This document shows, piece by piece, positions 22,901 through 35,126 of a DNA stretch of 64,000 nucleotides (position 1 is its first letter; each line of letters opens with the position of its first letter). The DNA is taken from NCBI RefSeq assembly GCF_041260155.1, contig NW_027248277.1, positions 8,848,212-8,912,211 on the forward strand, written 5' to 3'. The translations under genes and the position numbers were made by a program. The stretch is from Ptychodera flava. Taxonomy: Eukaryota > Hemichordata > Enteropneusta > Ptychoderidae. Below the pieces are notes generated by a model. The model made no database searches. It was not told the DNA's origin and saw only the letters and a program-made list of their open reading frames with translations.

Positions 22901-23022
22901 CCACACCCCAATGGGTTGGGATGGAATGTCTCACACTTGTTGGGGAATTCTGTCTCACACGAGCCGAAGATAGAATTCCCAAACTCGTGTGAGACATTCC
23001 ATCCCAACCCGTTGGGGTGTGG
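22901..23022. repeat. 122-bp palindrome
   Basis: The arms begin CCACACCCCAATGGGTTGGG and end with CCCAACCCGTTGGGGTGTGG. An inner TGTCTCACAC/GTGTGAGACA pair is also present. Likely a foldback MITE; no target duplication was found. Confidence 0.8.
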
Positions 23023-23499
23023 TATTCTATTAATCCCAAACAGATAGATAACTTTGTCAAACAGCCACATTTCAGAGCACGTGTTCACTGCATGTGATCA
23101 CCAGCGATTCAAATCGTCTGACCATACCATTATTTTAAACAACCGTAGTGCTTGTCAACGATGACGTTTAAAACTGACGAGATGACATTTTTTGCAAATT
23201 ACTAAAGCTTTCTGTGGCTCTCGTTCATCACGACAGACAACGCTTGACGCCTAAAACTCCTAAAACTGACCAACCGAAACCGTCACCAGTCCAGCGAAAT
23301 ACCTTTTGGAATCGACTACAACCTTTGCTAGCGTCTCCCCCATAAATAATCGTACAGTCCGGTGATTTACGTCATCAGTGTATTTACATGATCCAAACAT
23401 TGGCTTCAGATTCGGATTCAGAGAAAAAAAGTCTGAATAAAAGACATCAAGAGTAATTTTGGTGACTAAATTGAATTATTTTGAGAATATAAGGACTGT

Positions 23500-23655
23500 G
23501 CATCAAGAGACCATATGGTACTACATTTATGCCCAGTTACAAAACGATCGCTTCACAGATGCCACAGAAATCGTTGATGACAGGTGCACGGACGGAAGGA
23601 CGCCGGGACGGACATGACCTAACCCATAAAGTCCCCGCTTGCGGGGACTTAAAAA
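23500..23655 (-). repeat. End fragment of the GGAC/AGTCCCC repeat family
   Basis: A degenerate GGACGGAAGGAC stretch is followed by GGACATGACC and the hairpin AGTCCCCGCTTGCGGGGACT (23630-23649), matching the right end of 2309-3465. Confidence 0.7.
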
Positions 23656-24024
23656 AGATGACGGTACAGAACTCCAAAAGAGTGAGAAAAGTTCCATTTT
23701 AGCTGAATTCAAACAGATTATTTAATTTTTCCGACTCGATTTTTCCTATGACAAATAAACATCATCACAATTTAAGGCCAGTAAGGCGAAGTTTCCATCC
23801 GTATCTATATGAAAGGCACTGCCCAATGAAGATTTCATTACAAAATCTTGAATGAGATCCAAGCATTATGTAACAGTGTATGTTCAGCTATGCATGGTCA
23901 GAGATGGATAATTGAATTTTTGAACTTGATTTTTTGGTACACACCATAAAAATATTTCACTGAATGTTCAATTTATCTGGCTGCAAATGTAGTTCAGGTT
24001 GTGTGCAGTTGACCATTATTTCAG

Positions 24025-24108
24025 CATGTTTCAAGAAGTCAAACAACACAACTATTTTTCAAACAAAATTCATGAAAAATAGCTAAATGTGAGCCTCTTT
24101 GTCCCTTT
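24025..24108 (-). repeat. Half-copy of the 42722-43046 foldback
   Basis: CAGCATGT...CAAAC, then CAAACAAAATTCATGAAAAAT, then TTTGTCCCTTTAA matches the right arm of the foldback at 42970-43046. Both lie just 3' of a C2H2 zinc-finger gene. Confidence 0.7.
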
Positions 24109-24131
24109 AAAGATTGTCAAATGGATAAATC

Positions 24132-25703
24132 CTACGCTGATTTCTTGTGAGTCCGCATATGATATTTTAAATTTTCTTTCCATTTGAAGGATGCCCCGCA
24201 CTCTTCACAGATGTATGGCCTTTCTTCAGAATGAACCCGAGAGTGTCCTTTCAGGCTTCCACTTTGATTAAATCTCTTACCACACTCTTTGCACTCGTAC
24301 GGCTTTTCGTTTGTGTGGATCCTGATGTGACGCTTGAGTTGTCCCTGAACCCTGAAACATTTGCCACATATTTTGCACTCACAAGGTTTTTGCCCTGTGT
24401 GAATCCGCATGTGACGTAGCAGTGAGCTGCTATCATTAAAACTTTTGCCACACACTTTGCAATGAAATGAAATTTTCGATTTTGGGATTCCAAGATGACG
24501 CATGAGTTGATATACCTGGGTATAAGTCCGCTTGCAAACTGTGCATTCTAATGGTGTAGCAGTTGTTTGTCCAGAAAAAGTGAGCTCATGATAATCTAGC
24601 GTCTTTCCATACTTTTTGCACTCGCTCATTGTGTGAACCTTTCTGACGTGAGCTTTCATCTGACAAGCTTGAGAGAAACCCATGTCACACGAGGTACAAT
24701 TAAATAACTTCTCCTTAGTATGAACCAAAATGTGAAGGCCAAGGTTACGATTTGTGGCAAAGTTCTTACCACAGACCTTACAGTAAAAAGCCTTAATACC
24801 AGAGTGCATCAAGGAATGACGTTTTAGGTCAGATTGTTGCACAAAGTCGTTTCCACAGACACCACATGTGAACTGTTCTCCAGAATGAACTCTCAGATGC
24901 CGTGCCAGGGATTGTTTCCATTTAAAACTTTTGCCACAAACTTCACACACGTGCTGGTTTTTATCTGCATGAATTTGCATATGCACAGGCAGGTACCCTT
25001 TATCAGTGAAACATTTCCCGCACACTTTGCAAGCAAACGGTTTCTCATTCTTGTGAATTAGGCTGTGACGAATGAGTGACGATTTTTCTCCAAAATTCTT
25101 CCCACATACATTGCATGGATAGGCTCTGCAGTTTAAGACCCTCTTATCTTCCGGGTAGTTAGCTTTATGAAGTAAATAGTGACCTCTTAATGCTCCGCTA
25201 TCCTTCAACTTTTTCCCACAAATTTCACAAATGTGAGTTGGGGACTCATCATGGGTCTTGGCGTGGCGTTTCAACCTGATCTTGTCTGCGAAGCTTTTGT
25301 TGCACACTTCACATATGAAGTTCTTTTCAGTGGCATGCATTCCAATGTGTTTACGAAGGCTGTCTCTATACTTAAATGCTTTGTGGCATACTTCACAGGC
25401 AAACAGTAGATTATTGGAGTGAATTTTCATATGCCTCGTGAGGATGTCATTTCTTTTAAAACTCGTGCCACACACTGTACAGACATATGGTCTTGCCTTT
25501 GAGTGAACTTGCAGATGAATGTCTAGGTTGTTCTTGGTGGTGAAATTCCTACCACATATTTTGCAGATGTAGGGTTTTTCATCCGAGTGAATTCTCATGT
25601 GTACTTTGAGAATGCTGGGCATTTTGAAGACTTTTCCACACACCCCACAGTCCAATGATGATCCATTTGTCTGACCTTTCTTCTTGGCCTTAGGATTACT
25701 CAT
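24132..25703 (-). CDS. C2H2 zinc-finger protein 1 (17 finger positions)
   Basis: The start is the ATG of MSNPKAKKKGQT. Upstream in frame is TAA, and a splice acceptor (CTCATTGCAG, exon from 25827) shows a spliced 5' leader. The product is 523 residues: a short basic N-terminus, then fingers from CGVCGKVFK to CEECGASFKWKENLKYHMRTHKKSA-stop with mostly TGEKP-like linkers. Sixteen fingers keep C2H2. The 13th (CTVCKRTYTQ...HLGIPKSK) lacks the last His, and a relic C..YGKTLDYHE precedes it. An insert (PEDKRVLNCRAYP) lengthens the linker between fingers 6 and 7. No KRAB, SCAN or BTB domain was seen. It is expected to be a nuclear DNA-binding protein with unknown target. It is paralogous over its full length to 43144-44733. 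Confidence 0.9.
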   Translation of the reverse strand: MSNPKAKKKGQTNGSSLDCGVCGKVFKMPSILKVHMRIHSDEKPYICKICGRNFTTKNNLDIHLQVHSKARPYVCTVCGTSFKRNDILTRHMKIHSNNLLFACEVCHKAFKYRDSLRKHIGMHATEKNFICEVCNKSFADKIRLKRHAKTHDESPTHICEICGKKLKDSGALRGHYLLHKANYPEDKRVLNCRAYPCNVCGKNFGEKSSLIRHSLIHKNEKPFACKVCGKCFTDKGYLPVHMQIHADKNQHVCEVCGKSFKWKQSLARHLRVHSGEQFTCGVCGNDFVQQSDLKRHSLMHSGIKAFYCKVCGKNFATNRNLGLHILVHTKEKLFNCTSCDMGFSQACQMKAHVRKVHTMSECKKYGKTLDYHELTFSGQTTATPLECTVCKRTYTQVYQLMRHLGIPKSKISFHCKVCGKSFNDSSSLLRHMRIHTGQKPCECKICGKCFRVQGQLKRHIRIHTNEKPYECKECGKRFNQSGSLKGHSRVHSEERPYICEECGASFKWKENLKYHMRTHKKSA

Positions 25704-25827
25704 TTCTATTGTCGTTCCTGTTTGTTTGTTGATCTTTTCTTCAATAATGGGCTGAGCTATTACAATAGGAACCTGTTGTTGTTCAAGTTTGGTCAAACTG
25801 TATTGTGGTTACTGATACAATCTGGAC
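25704..25827 (-). other. 5' untranslated part of zinc-finger gene 1 exon
   Basis: The exon begins at 25827 with GTCCAGATTGTATC after a CAG acceptor. The second zinc-finger gene has the homologous GTCCATATTGTATC at 44852. In-frame stops show that this leader is non-coding here. The upstream exon was not identified. Confidence 0.6.
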
Positions 25828-26329
25828 CTGCAATGAGAAATAAAGATTGAGTCACTAGTACTCAAGACTTTAAAATGCTACATCATAGATTTCATTACAA
25901 TTTGAACATATTCTAACTATAATCATTCCAAGTAACATCTGCAAAAGTACCAAATATTTACCCAACCTAGTTGGCAGTTACAACATTTTGGCTGATTTTG
26001 AAGTTTTGACATCATTTGCACACTTTTGACAGGAACATGATCATTTGAAAAACTCCACCAAATTCGTCAAATGATGCAGCAAATGGACACAAATACCAAG
26101 ACGGCAGGTAGAGCGGTTTTCAAGTTTTTGATGTAGAGGGACATACAGACAACTGACACTATTCTTGCCTATACAAAGGTCTACTATGTTACCATGTGAT
26201 GTGGTAATATGTGAGCTAACAATCTTTTGTCAGAACTTCAATAAAATGGGTATACTTGAAGGATTGATTTACAAGAGGCAGAGTACTGATGTCACGTCAA
26301 TACTGAAATATTACCGTTAGCCCAAAAGT
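25828..26329. other. Intron or upstream of zinc-finger gene 1
   Basis: This is AT-rich sequence with no recognised exon or repeat. Confidence 0.4.
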
Positions 26330-26535
26330 CACATTTTACTCTTCGGTCGCCTTTATAAGTATACCCAAAGCAATTTTTTTCAGATTTTTTCAAAAATTTG
26401 TTAAAAACGTTTAGCCAATGAAAAAAATGTCAATTTTGTCAAAAATTATCAAAAAATAAGAGAAGAATTCATGAAAATTAGCAAAAAGGTTGCACTTAAA
26501 TTTTGGCAGGAAAGATTACAGCATTGAAAGGGTTA
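26330..26535 (-). repeat. Dispersed AT-rich repeat, copy 2 (inverted)
   Basis: The reverse complement reads CCTTTCAATGCTGTAAT... and TTTAAGTGCAAC..., matching copies at 10-300 and 40095-40310. Confidence 0.65.
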
Positions 26536-26662
26536 AAGGCCATTGAGTCGTCATTCTGATGGTGAGAAAGTAAATGCACAGGTTTGTAACTTATAACTGT
26601 ACCTGAAAACATGCTAAACGTGTCGTGTCATAGAAATTTTCTGTTTGACAATTGTACCTAGG

Positions 26663-26696
26663 CACGGTCCCTCTATGTAATCATAGCGGGACCGTG
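26663..26696. repeat. 34-bp hairpin
   Basis: CACGGTCCCTCTATG pairs with CATAGCGGGACCGTG across a 4-base loop. Confidence 0.8.
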
Positions 26697-26794
26697 ACGT
26701 AGGCATTCAATGTAAAACAATTTATGTAAAATATAACAAAAAGCTTTGTTATTGTCAAGAAAGTCCACTTGAAAAACAACATGTTTTTGGATCA

Positions 26795-28172
26795 AACCAT
26801 AGACCCTCGAGAAAAACGGGACAGGCAACTGCGATAGAGAACAAAGGGTCTATGGGATTAGCAGCGTGCGATCCTACTTGGAATAATTAAGAGGTGTTAA
26901 TGGGTCAGGGACGAATGAAGCTGGACCCGATCGACTGCACAACGTCCGGTTCATAGACACATGTGGGTATACGGTAATAATGTTTTCAGATTACCGGTAC
27001 AAGTTATTTCGGATTACCCGCAAGTCCATTTTTAGAAATAAAAGTGTTACAACTATTTTGAGAACAATTCGTCAAAATGGTTTTAAAGTACTTTTTACAT
27101 ATTGGTAGCGAGATTCAATGCAACTAGAAGTCTGCAGGGAGTCAGTATGTTGCTGTAAAGTGACAAAGTTTCGAATAGAAATCCGAAACACATACCGCTG
27201 CAGTTCCAGACTTAACAGCAGTTGACATCACAGAGTTGTTTACATTCTGCAATCGTCCGTGTATCTCCGAATTTTCCCTCGTTTTTGCAGTTTTTTAACC
27301 GTCGGAATATTTTCTGTGCGAGGAGTGCTCCATGATTCGGTAAAGTATGTACGTTAACTACTGAAATGTTGTTGTTTGAAAACTGTGAACGGCCAAATTT
27401 ACGAGGACAGCGTTCAGCTTTGTGTAAATGCATGTCTACCTTACCGCTTCTGACTCCATCAACAGATGGATAGTCCCGATTATCGCGAAGTTTCTCCTGA
27501 CAGCGAAAGTCAGTGTTACAAATGTATTTTCTAGTACTTTGCGGATGTAAACATGTGTAGCTTATCCGAACTTTGGTCTTTCTTTAGGCTAAAACAGTAC
27601 CAAAATGTTAGAGGTCTTGTATTTGAGCTCCGATGGAGTAGTCATTTTTTGTGTTGCCTGATTTTCGTCAAATGTTGCGTGACAGATGAAATAAAGGTTA
27701 GATTTTCGTTTCGCAGGACTGGGGAAGTGTAAACCTGTCTAACTTGTAAATGTTTGTTGTTATCGGAGATTTTTATGGTAGGGAATGTAAACTTATATTG
27801 TCGATATCTAGCAAGAGTTTTCTGTAGCATCTATGGCCGGCTAAATGTACACTGTTTTTATCGTCTGGTTTTTTCCCGTTGGCTTCGGCTTGAATCCAAA
27901 ATGTGATCTTTATCGTTACCAGAACATTCACCATGACTAGTATCAAAAAACCCTCAAAATTCTCTGTGTCATTACTCGGAACGTGCCATGCAAGAGCAAA
28001 GTGTACATATTCAGAACGTCAGTTTGATCGTTAATGAGATTCAGTGTTAAGTACAAAGTATTGTTGTTGGGGAATGCTTGGCAAATAAACTTTAATGTAT
28101 TCCAAGATAGATCGCACAAAGAAACCTCAGCAGTTGCGTGTCCCGTTTTTCTCGAGAGTCTATGATCAAACA
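26795..28172. mobile_element. 1.4-kb element with long imperfect TIRs
   Basis: The left end GATCAAACCATAGACCCTCG, then AGAAAAACGGGAC, is mirrored at 28130-28172. A second matched block, GTGCGATC..CTTGGAATA, lies inward at both ends (26868 and 28095-28115). No transposase was recognised. Target duplication is not clear. The phrase CCATAGACCCTCGA recurs at 35630, which may be a stray end of the same family. Confidence 0.55.
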
Positions 28173-28269
28173 AATATGTTCACCCACAGTGTAAGAGGTG
28201 TATAGTGGTCACCCAAGGGTCCATGGAAAAGTAAAAATTACGCACATAAGAGGTGAACAAGTGTATCTA

Positions 28270-28475
28270 TACCTTTTGCATATGTATTATACACCCAGTT
28301 GCGTCTGAAAGGAGGGTACTTCATTTGCATATGTACATGTACACACCCAGTCGCGTGTGGTCTGATACATGGCTGCCGCTGTGTGGCATGCATAAAGAGC
28401 CCTGGCCTTGTTCTAATGCATACCACACAGAGGCCGCCGAGTATCGAACCACACGCAACTGTGCATACACCCTAG
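28270..28475. repeat. Imperfect inverted repeat
   Basis: GCGTGTGGTCTGATAC...GCCGCTGTGTGGCATGC (28353-28391) pairs with GCATACCACACAGAGGCCGCC...CCACACGCAACTG (28418-28461). CACCCAGTTGCGTCTG and CACCCAGTCGCGTGTG to the left repeat the end motif. Foldback MITE-like. Confidence 0.6.
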
Positions 28476-29092
28476 CCATCATTCTCTGTGCAGAGATTGA
28501 AGCGGAGTGGAAAATTATAACTTAGCTAGGTAGTCTCAGCAGAAGCCACGCTGACACTGCCATTGCCGACGGTTTTCACCAACTTTTTGGGTATTGCGCA
28601 TTTTCCATGATATACATTTTCTGTCTTTTTTATATACAATATTTCGAACCAATAAAAATTAGGTAAAGAATGATATACTAGTTTCAATACCAATCCTCGA
28701 TTCTGTGAACACTTGCAAAATACAGACCTTGCTCTAGGTTACACGGATGTGAATTGTCTGCCCCAATGGCTGTCAGCTTTGCAGACGTGATTGTTGAAGT
28801 TTTAGCAGACTATTTATTATTTTAGTAGTGTACCATATATCATTTTTACCAGTGTGTGGAAAGTGCGATCTCTAGCTGGTAGCTCCTATCAGAAATCTGC
28901 TATTTCTGCTGCGTTTATTGAACCAGTTGGGCGCGTGCACGCAGGACTGAAAGAAGTCCCAGTTTGAAATATTTAAATTCGTCTGCAACACAGATTGGTA
29001 GGGGAGCGCGGTCAACGACTCAGAGACCCTCTAGCTTAGTTTGAATTATCCATGCCACACCACACTGTGCTTCAATCTGTGTGTGGAGATTG

Positions 29093-29147
29093 TTCCCGGC
29101 ATGATACGGCCTCCCAACCACTAGTCTGGTTCCCTGCCCCCTTTCTA
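29093..29147 (+). repeat. Inverted partner of 35429-35482
   Basis: This 55-bp block (GTTCCCGGCATGATACGGCC...GGTTCCCTGCCCCCTTTCT) recurs in inverse orientation beyond the other end of the LTR element. A central 9-bp CCCAACCAC reads the same way on the plus strand in both. Confidence 0.75.
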
Positions 29148-29168
29148 CCACTGTCTGTGCTGTGCTAA

Positions 29169-29571
29169 CGAAAAGGGTCAGGTATGCGCCAGCCATTTTG
29201 CCCAGACTTTGGGCAAAATGGCAGATGCCCGTGGCATGTGATGTCAAGCTGGAATGTTCGAAATGACTGCGCCCTTGACAGTAACTCAGCAACAAAGCAG
29301 GGAGGGCGGTTACCTGAACATTTAATACACAAGTCTTCAAAAATCAATCTGTTTCATTATGCAAAACGTCGTACGAGGTGATTTATTTGTGAAAGAGCAT
29401 ACTTCATCCAAATGACAGAATCCGAGTTAGTTTTTTGTTTGTTTTTGAAATTTGAAACAACATGTAACACTGCGGCAGCAGACGCACGTGCTCCCCTCAG
29501 CCAATCAACATGTTCCATAGTGTCGTCCAGTCAGTGCCATGAATAGAATGGCGCATACCTGACCCTTTTCG
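29169..29571. repeat. 403-bp span bounded by 23-bp inverted repeats
   Basis: CGAAAAGGGTCAGGTATGCG (29169) and its exact complement (ending 29571) bound it. Just inside the left end is a perfect hairpin GCCATTTTGCCCA/TGGGCAAAATGGC (29192-29222). Possible MITE; no target duplication was found. Confidence 0.65.
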
Positions 29572-29939
29572 TAGTGTTGCGCTCGTAGTTAGGGGAATTA
29601 CGAGTTGAGAGGTACCAGTCTGGATCGTAATGCTTTCAGTAACTGAAGCTGACACACCAAGATGTTGATTGTAACACAACCTTGTACTTTATTGCAAGAT
29701 GGCGACCGTGTCGTTCACTGTCAACGATCTGATCTCAAGTCTCCGTCTCTCTCTAGTCTAAGCTCTCTACAAAGTTAAATACATCTTCAAACTTACATAA
29801 TTACCAAAAGTTATCACGTGGTAATTTTCCCGCCAGTCTTTGATTGTTTCTTAAGATTAAATAAGATCACACCATGGAATATCCCATTCTCGATTGTTCT
29901 CAATGAAATCTTAACCAATAATTAATTAAACTATCACAC

Positions 29940-30131
29940 AGTTTCCTGCCTACAGCAAAGGAACGAAGACGTGTCCGGTAAAGTGTGTTCGTTTCGATTG
30001 CTTTATTCAGCCAACATCAACCACGCGGGTAAACCGCCATTACAGCTAATACGTAAACTCAAAGCATGCTGGGAAACCCAGAAGTACACAAATGTTCAAC
30101 AAGTCCAATAGAGGGCGCTAGACCGCCAACA
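29940..30131 (-). repeat. 3' LTR of the Ty3/Gypsy element
   Basis: 192 bp; on the element strand it starts TGTTGGCGG and ends GGAAACT. It matches the LTR at 35127-35318 except for one base. Confidence 0.95.
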
Positions 30132-30144
30132 TCTCCTCTCCTTC
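30132..30144 (-). other. Polypurine tract
   Basis: GAAGGAGAGGAGA on the element strand directly abuts the 3' LTR, the usual position for the plus-strand primer. Confidence 0.8.
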
Positions 30145-30440
30145 AACAAAAGAAAATGTGTCTTCAACTAACCATAACACCAACAATAACATCTAATACA
30201 AGTGTTACTTTGAGTGATTTCCATCCTGACAATAAGTTTGATGAGTTCCAGTATTTGCTAATCTTCATCATAAGTCTCTCTTTTGAATTTTTTTTTTTTT
30301 TTTTTTTTTACTACTAATAAGACCAACAACTTTAACAACGGGTAGTCTGTATGAAGCTTGGGTGGACTACCAAGACATCACTGCAGGTTTCCAGGGATTA
30401 TTCTGCCCTTTTGTGGACACCCTGCATAGCTGGTACATGT

Positions 30441-33400
30441 TTACATGATATAGTCTTTATATTTTGATGGTAGGTGGGAGATCCTTGTTCTGGTTCTCAC
30501 AGTTTGCCCTTGAATCCGAGGACTTTGTTGACTGGCTGGAGAGATCATCTGCTCAGTTGCCATTGGCACGGACTGGTGATTGGTGGTTTGTTGCTCTGTC
30601 ACGGGTGTGTCAGCATTGTCACTGATGTCTTTCTTAGTTGTGTATGTTGTTGGGAGTTGTAACGTCTGACTTTGCTTTGCACTGTCACCAGAGTTCATTG
30701 CTCTGGTCACGTTCATGGAAGTTGTAGATATTGGTGATAGTGGCATGGGCTTTCGTAGGTTCAAAAGGTCAGGTGATGGAGGTGCCGCTGGCTTGACCTG
30801 CACTCGATTCCGTCTCACTTGACCCCAGGGTGTTTTAACTGTGTACGACCTTGACTCATCATGGTGGATGACCTGTCCATATGTCCATGGTTTACCTCTC
30901 AAGTGTGGTGGGGGTTTTACATATACATAGTTTCCCACTTTGATTGGCTTGTGCTCTGGTCCTGCAGATCTATCATAATGCTCTTTGCTTGTCAATCTCT
31001 TGTTCTTTATCTCTTGAGATACTTTTTCGTCATCTATTACTTGTCGTTGGAGTAATTGCTCTGATGTGGGAAGTAGGGTGCGTGTCCGTCTGGACATCAT
31101 TCGCTGAGCAGGCGAATATGAGTGACCTTTGGGGGGCGTGTTTCTGTAGTTGAGTAGTGCACTGGGAAAATCAGCGGACTTTTTCAGCATTGACTTTGAC
31201 ACGGCAACAGCAGCTTCTGCTCTTCCATTCCCTTTTGGATGATAGGGAGATGAGGTTGTGTGATTGAAACCATAGTCATGGGCAAACTCTGCGTATTCTT
31301 TGCTTATAAATTGTGGCCCATTGTCTGTGTGACATATCCTGGGAACTCCATACCTTGCAAAATGGGCCTTGGTTTTGTTTACTATTGTTGAAGATAGTGT
31401 GTCCTCAAGCTCATCAACTTCAATCCAGTCTGAGTAGTGGCATACTGTAACTAGGTAAGATTTCCCTTCAAAGGTGAACAAGTCTTGACTTATCAGCTGC
31501 CAGGGCAGAGTCGGTATTGGCAGTGATTTCATCGGCTCCTTGGGAGCTGTTTTCCCATACTGTGCACATATGCTGCATGCATCACACATATCCTGAATCG
31601 ATTTCCTCATGCCTGGCCAAAACAAAACTTCTCTGGCCATGCGACTGTTTGATTCGGCTCCGAAGTGATTTGCATGTATTTTGTGTAGCATTTCTGAGTA
31701 CATGGATTGTGGAATCACTACCAAGTTTCCTTTGTATACTAATCCATTTTGAGTTGTCAGCTCATCTCTGTAGCCCCAGAATGGGCGTAGACTGTCAGGT
31801 AAAGATTCTCTCTGGTTTGGCCAACCAGATGTTATGACTGTGTGGAGCTTGGAAAGATATGGATCTTTTACTGTCTCTTCCTGGAGGAGTTTCTCAGTAT
31901 CTTTCAAGAGTCTTGTGTTGGGTTTGTAGAAGTCAGGTTCCAGTTCTGCCCTGAATACCTCAAAGCCAGTAACTTTACATTCAACTGGTGTAGGAAGTGC
32001 TGCACGGGAAAGTGTATCAGCTAGGTGTAGTGATGTGCCTCTCCTGTAGGCGACATTGAACCTGTAGCGTTGCAATCTCATTAACATTCTCTGTAATCTG
32101 GCTGGCGCTTTGTTGAGTGCTTTCTTCATGATTGTCTCCAATGGTTGGTGGTCAGTATGTACCTCTATGTCTGTCTTGCCATACAACCACTGATCAAATT
32201 TCTCAAATGCGTTACAGATTGCGAGGCATTCTTTTTCAATCTGTGAGTATCGCTGTTCTGTAGGGCTCATGCTGCATGAGGTAAACGCCACTGGCTGCAA
32301 TTTTCCTGTGTTATTCGGCTGAAGTATGGCACCGCCCAGGCCTTCATCACTGGCATCTACCTGTAGTATCACAGGCTTGCGTAGGTCATAGTACTGTAGT
32401 ACAGGGGCAGTGGCAATCAGCTCTTTTGCTTTCTGAAATGATGATTCTTGAGCTTCTGACCAGCTGAAGGGTACCCCATTCTGGGTCAACATTGTGATAG
32501 GTCTGATTGTGGCACTCAGGTTTTCGCAGAAAGGGGATAAGTAGTTCACCATTCCAATAAATCGCAGTAAACCTGCTTTGTTTCTTGGCCTGGGCATGTC
32601 CGTGATCGCAGCAACTTTGTCAGGGTCTGCTTTAATTCCGCTGTCAGTAATGACGTTGCCAACAAACTTAATTTCCTTAAGTTTGAATTGAAGTTTGCTT
32701 GGTGGGTATTTAATGTTCTTTTGAGCAGATCGCTCCAAAGGCAACTAATTGACGGTCATGGTCACGTTCAGCCTCTTCATATGTATTTCCTTCTCCAAAA
32801 ACAAGGAGATCATCAGCTATTGATAGAATCCCGTCGAGACCCTCAATTGCTGCCATTAGTCTCATCTGGAACTCCTCTGGTGCACTTGTGATGCCAAATG
32901 GCAAGCGAAGCCATCTGTACCATCCGTAAGATGTGTGCATTGTCGTCATCATGGATGATTCTTCGTCAAGGGGAATATGTAGGAAACCTTCACGTACATC
33001 AATGAGTGAAAAACACTTCGCATTACACAATTTGTGTAGTTGTTCATTTAGGGTTGGCATTTGGTATATTGGTCTCAGGATAGCCTTGTTAACAGTTTGA
33101 CTTGGGTCTATACACACTCTGAATTTCCTTGGCGTTTCACGTATCAGCACGTTAGAGCACCATGGGGTAGGTTCATCTACCTTCATCAGTATGCCCTCTT
33201 CTACATATTTGTCTAGTGCAGCTTTTTCTTTTTCACGTTTCGCTACCGGTACTCTATGTATAGGTACTTGTGTTGGAGAGACGTTCTCTCTTACTTTAAA
33301 ATGTACTGGAGGGCCTAGTTCACCTATCCCTTCAAAGTTTTCCGCGTATTCCTTGATGATGTCTTCTTTGCGCAGTTGGCCTGGTGGAGGAAGGTGTCTG

Positions 33401-35009
33401 CCAGCCGGTATTTTGATCTGACATGACGGCAGTGGAGTAGGTTTGCACTTGCTGGGCTCATTGTTGTGTGCAGCTGCAACGTGGTTGCAAGTAGCTGGTG
33501 AATCAAGGGTTGACTCTATATACCTGTAACCTGGTAAATCGCTTGGATCACTCTCTTTAACATTGCGTAGTTCTTTGGAGAGAGAAAATACTTCATCAGC
33601 ATGTATCTTGACGAGTCCTAGCCTTTCACAGTCATGTCCTGAGAGGAGGGCAGGTTTGTTCCCCATTACAGTGGACGGAAGTACTTGGAAAGTTAATGTC
33701 TCATATTTGTTCTGTCTTTCACATATCAGGTCAACTTGACCAGCTGGCTTCAATGGCCTTGAGTTGCCATATGGATAGAGTAAGTATGGTGAGCGCATGA
33801 CTTTCGTTCCAGGTATTAATGTCTGCAGCGACTGATCTGAGATTGTGTTGCATGTGGCTGCTGTGTCAATTTGAAATCTAACTGGAGCAAATTGTGTGCC
33901 ATTGTTTGACATCAATAAATCGACGTAGTATCTCTTTCCTGATAATTTGGTATCTACTTTGTGTACCTGTGCCTCAAGTGAGTATATCTGCTGTTCTTGG
34001 TGTTGGTGATCATCTTGGTAGCCATCAGTGTAGTGTGTGTCAGGCAAAGTCTCCCATGATTGTAGCTGGTTAACAGCCTGTGTCCGCTGGTCTTTACGAC
34101 TGGCTTGTTGTGCTCGCATCCTGTTATTTCTGTTTGCTTGGTCCCGGCCACGGGATGATGTGTTTGTCTTCAGCTCACTGTTTGGTGGAGCACGCATGGT
34201 TTTGTTACCTTGTTCCAGACATACTCTAGCAAAGTGGTCGTTGCCCCCACACTTTGTACAGGTCTTTCCCCTGGCTGGGCAGATTCTCCAGGGATGGCTA
34301 CCCCGGCGATCTCCGCACCAATGACAGGTGCCTGGCTCACGTTTCAGTCTCATATCTCTATGCCTGGTCCAATTAACATGTTCTTCCATCCCTCTTGATG
34401 TGTCAACGATAAGTTTGTTTGCTTTCTGAGCTGACTCAAGCGCTTTGGCCTCTCTTACAACATCTGATATGGTTTTCTTGGTTCCGTCTGCCTTTAAATG
34501 TGTTTTGAGGAGTTCAGTTCTTATCGTATTGTCATGTAATCCAAATACAAATTTGTCTCTGCACATCTCATCCATCAGGGCTGCATATTCACAGAGGCTA
34601 CCGCTTGTCTCACTTTCACTTCCCAGTCCTGAACTGACTCATGTGAGCTTTGACTCATGTTCCAAAATTTGAATCTATCAGTCATGAGTGCACTTCCAAC
34701 AGACCCAGTGTAATGTGTGCGCAATTTCTCCATCCATACCCATGGTTTTGTTTTGTCACCGTCCGGTATCTGTGGCTCTATCGTGTAACGAATCACTTGA
34801 AGGGCCTCATCGGGCATGGCCGATCGCAATGCAGCTATTTCAAGTTGAGGTTTTTTGTAATACTCCATCCTCTCAGTATGTGGGTCTTTTGTTAGGTCCC
34901 GGTAGTCAGCTTGTACACAGTAATCATCAAATCTTAGCTCAAAGTTCTTGAAGTTCTCGGACATATTACCAACCAGTTTGAGTTCGGTGCGTTTCAGGTT
35001 GGAAGCCAT
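30441..35009 (-). pseudogene. Gag-Pol coding region of the Ty3/Gypsy element
   Basis: In transcription order: gag capsid-like region (about 34.4-35.0 kb); zinc knuckles with CHWCG and CTKCGGNDHFARVC (about 34.2-34.3 kb); protease with FQIDTAAT (about 33.9 kb); reverse transcriptase with the IADDLLVFG active site (about 32.5-33.2 kb); RNase H (about 32.0-32.4 kb); integrase with its HHCC module (about 31.6 kb) and DDE core (about 31.2-31.5 kb); and a C-terminal chromatin-side tail. Domains are all recognisable, with about two frame interruptions in total. Confidence 0.88.
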
Positions 35010-35108
35010 GCTTGAATGAAAGTTGAATCAACCTCAAATCTGAGTTTGCTCAATAGGCAGATAATATTCGTACTCACAGCTTGAAAACCTAAGTGAATGT
35101 CTTCATCG

Positions 35109-35126
35109 ATCCCACTCCTGACACCA
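35109..35126 (-). other. Primer binding site (tRNA-Leu type)
   Basis: TGGTGTCAGGAGTGGGAT directly follows the 5' LTR and is nearly complementary to the 3' end of animal tRNA-Leu (CCCACTTCTGACACCA). Confidence 0.75.

Noticed and set aside
22503-23060. 185-codon minus-strand frame
   Set aside because: Runs through a 122-bp palindrome and has no recognisable domain.
27442-27620. First exon of zinc-finger gene 1 with a GTAAGG donor
   Set aside because: The donor is plausible, but it lies inside a repeat-like element and nothing else supports an exon.
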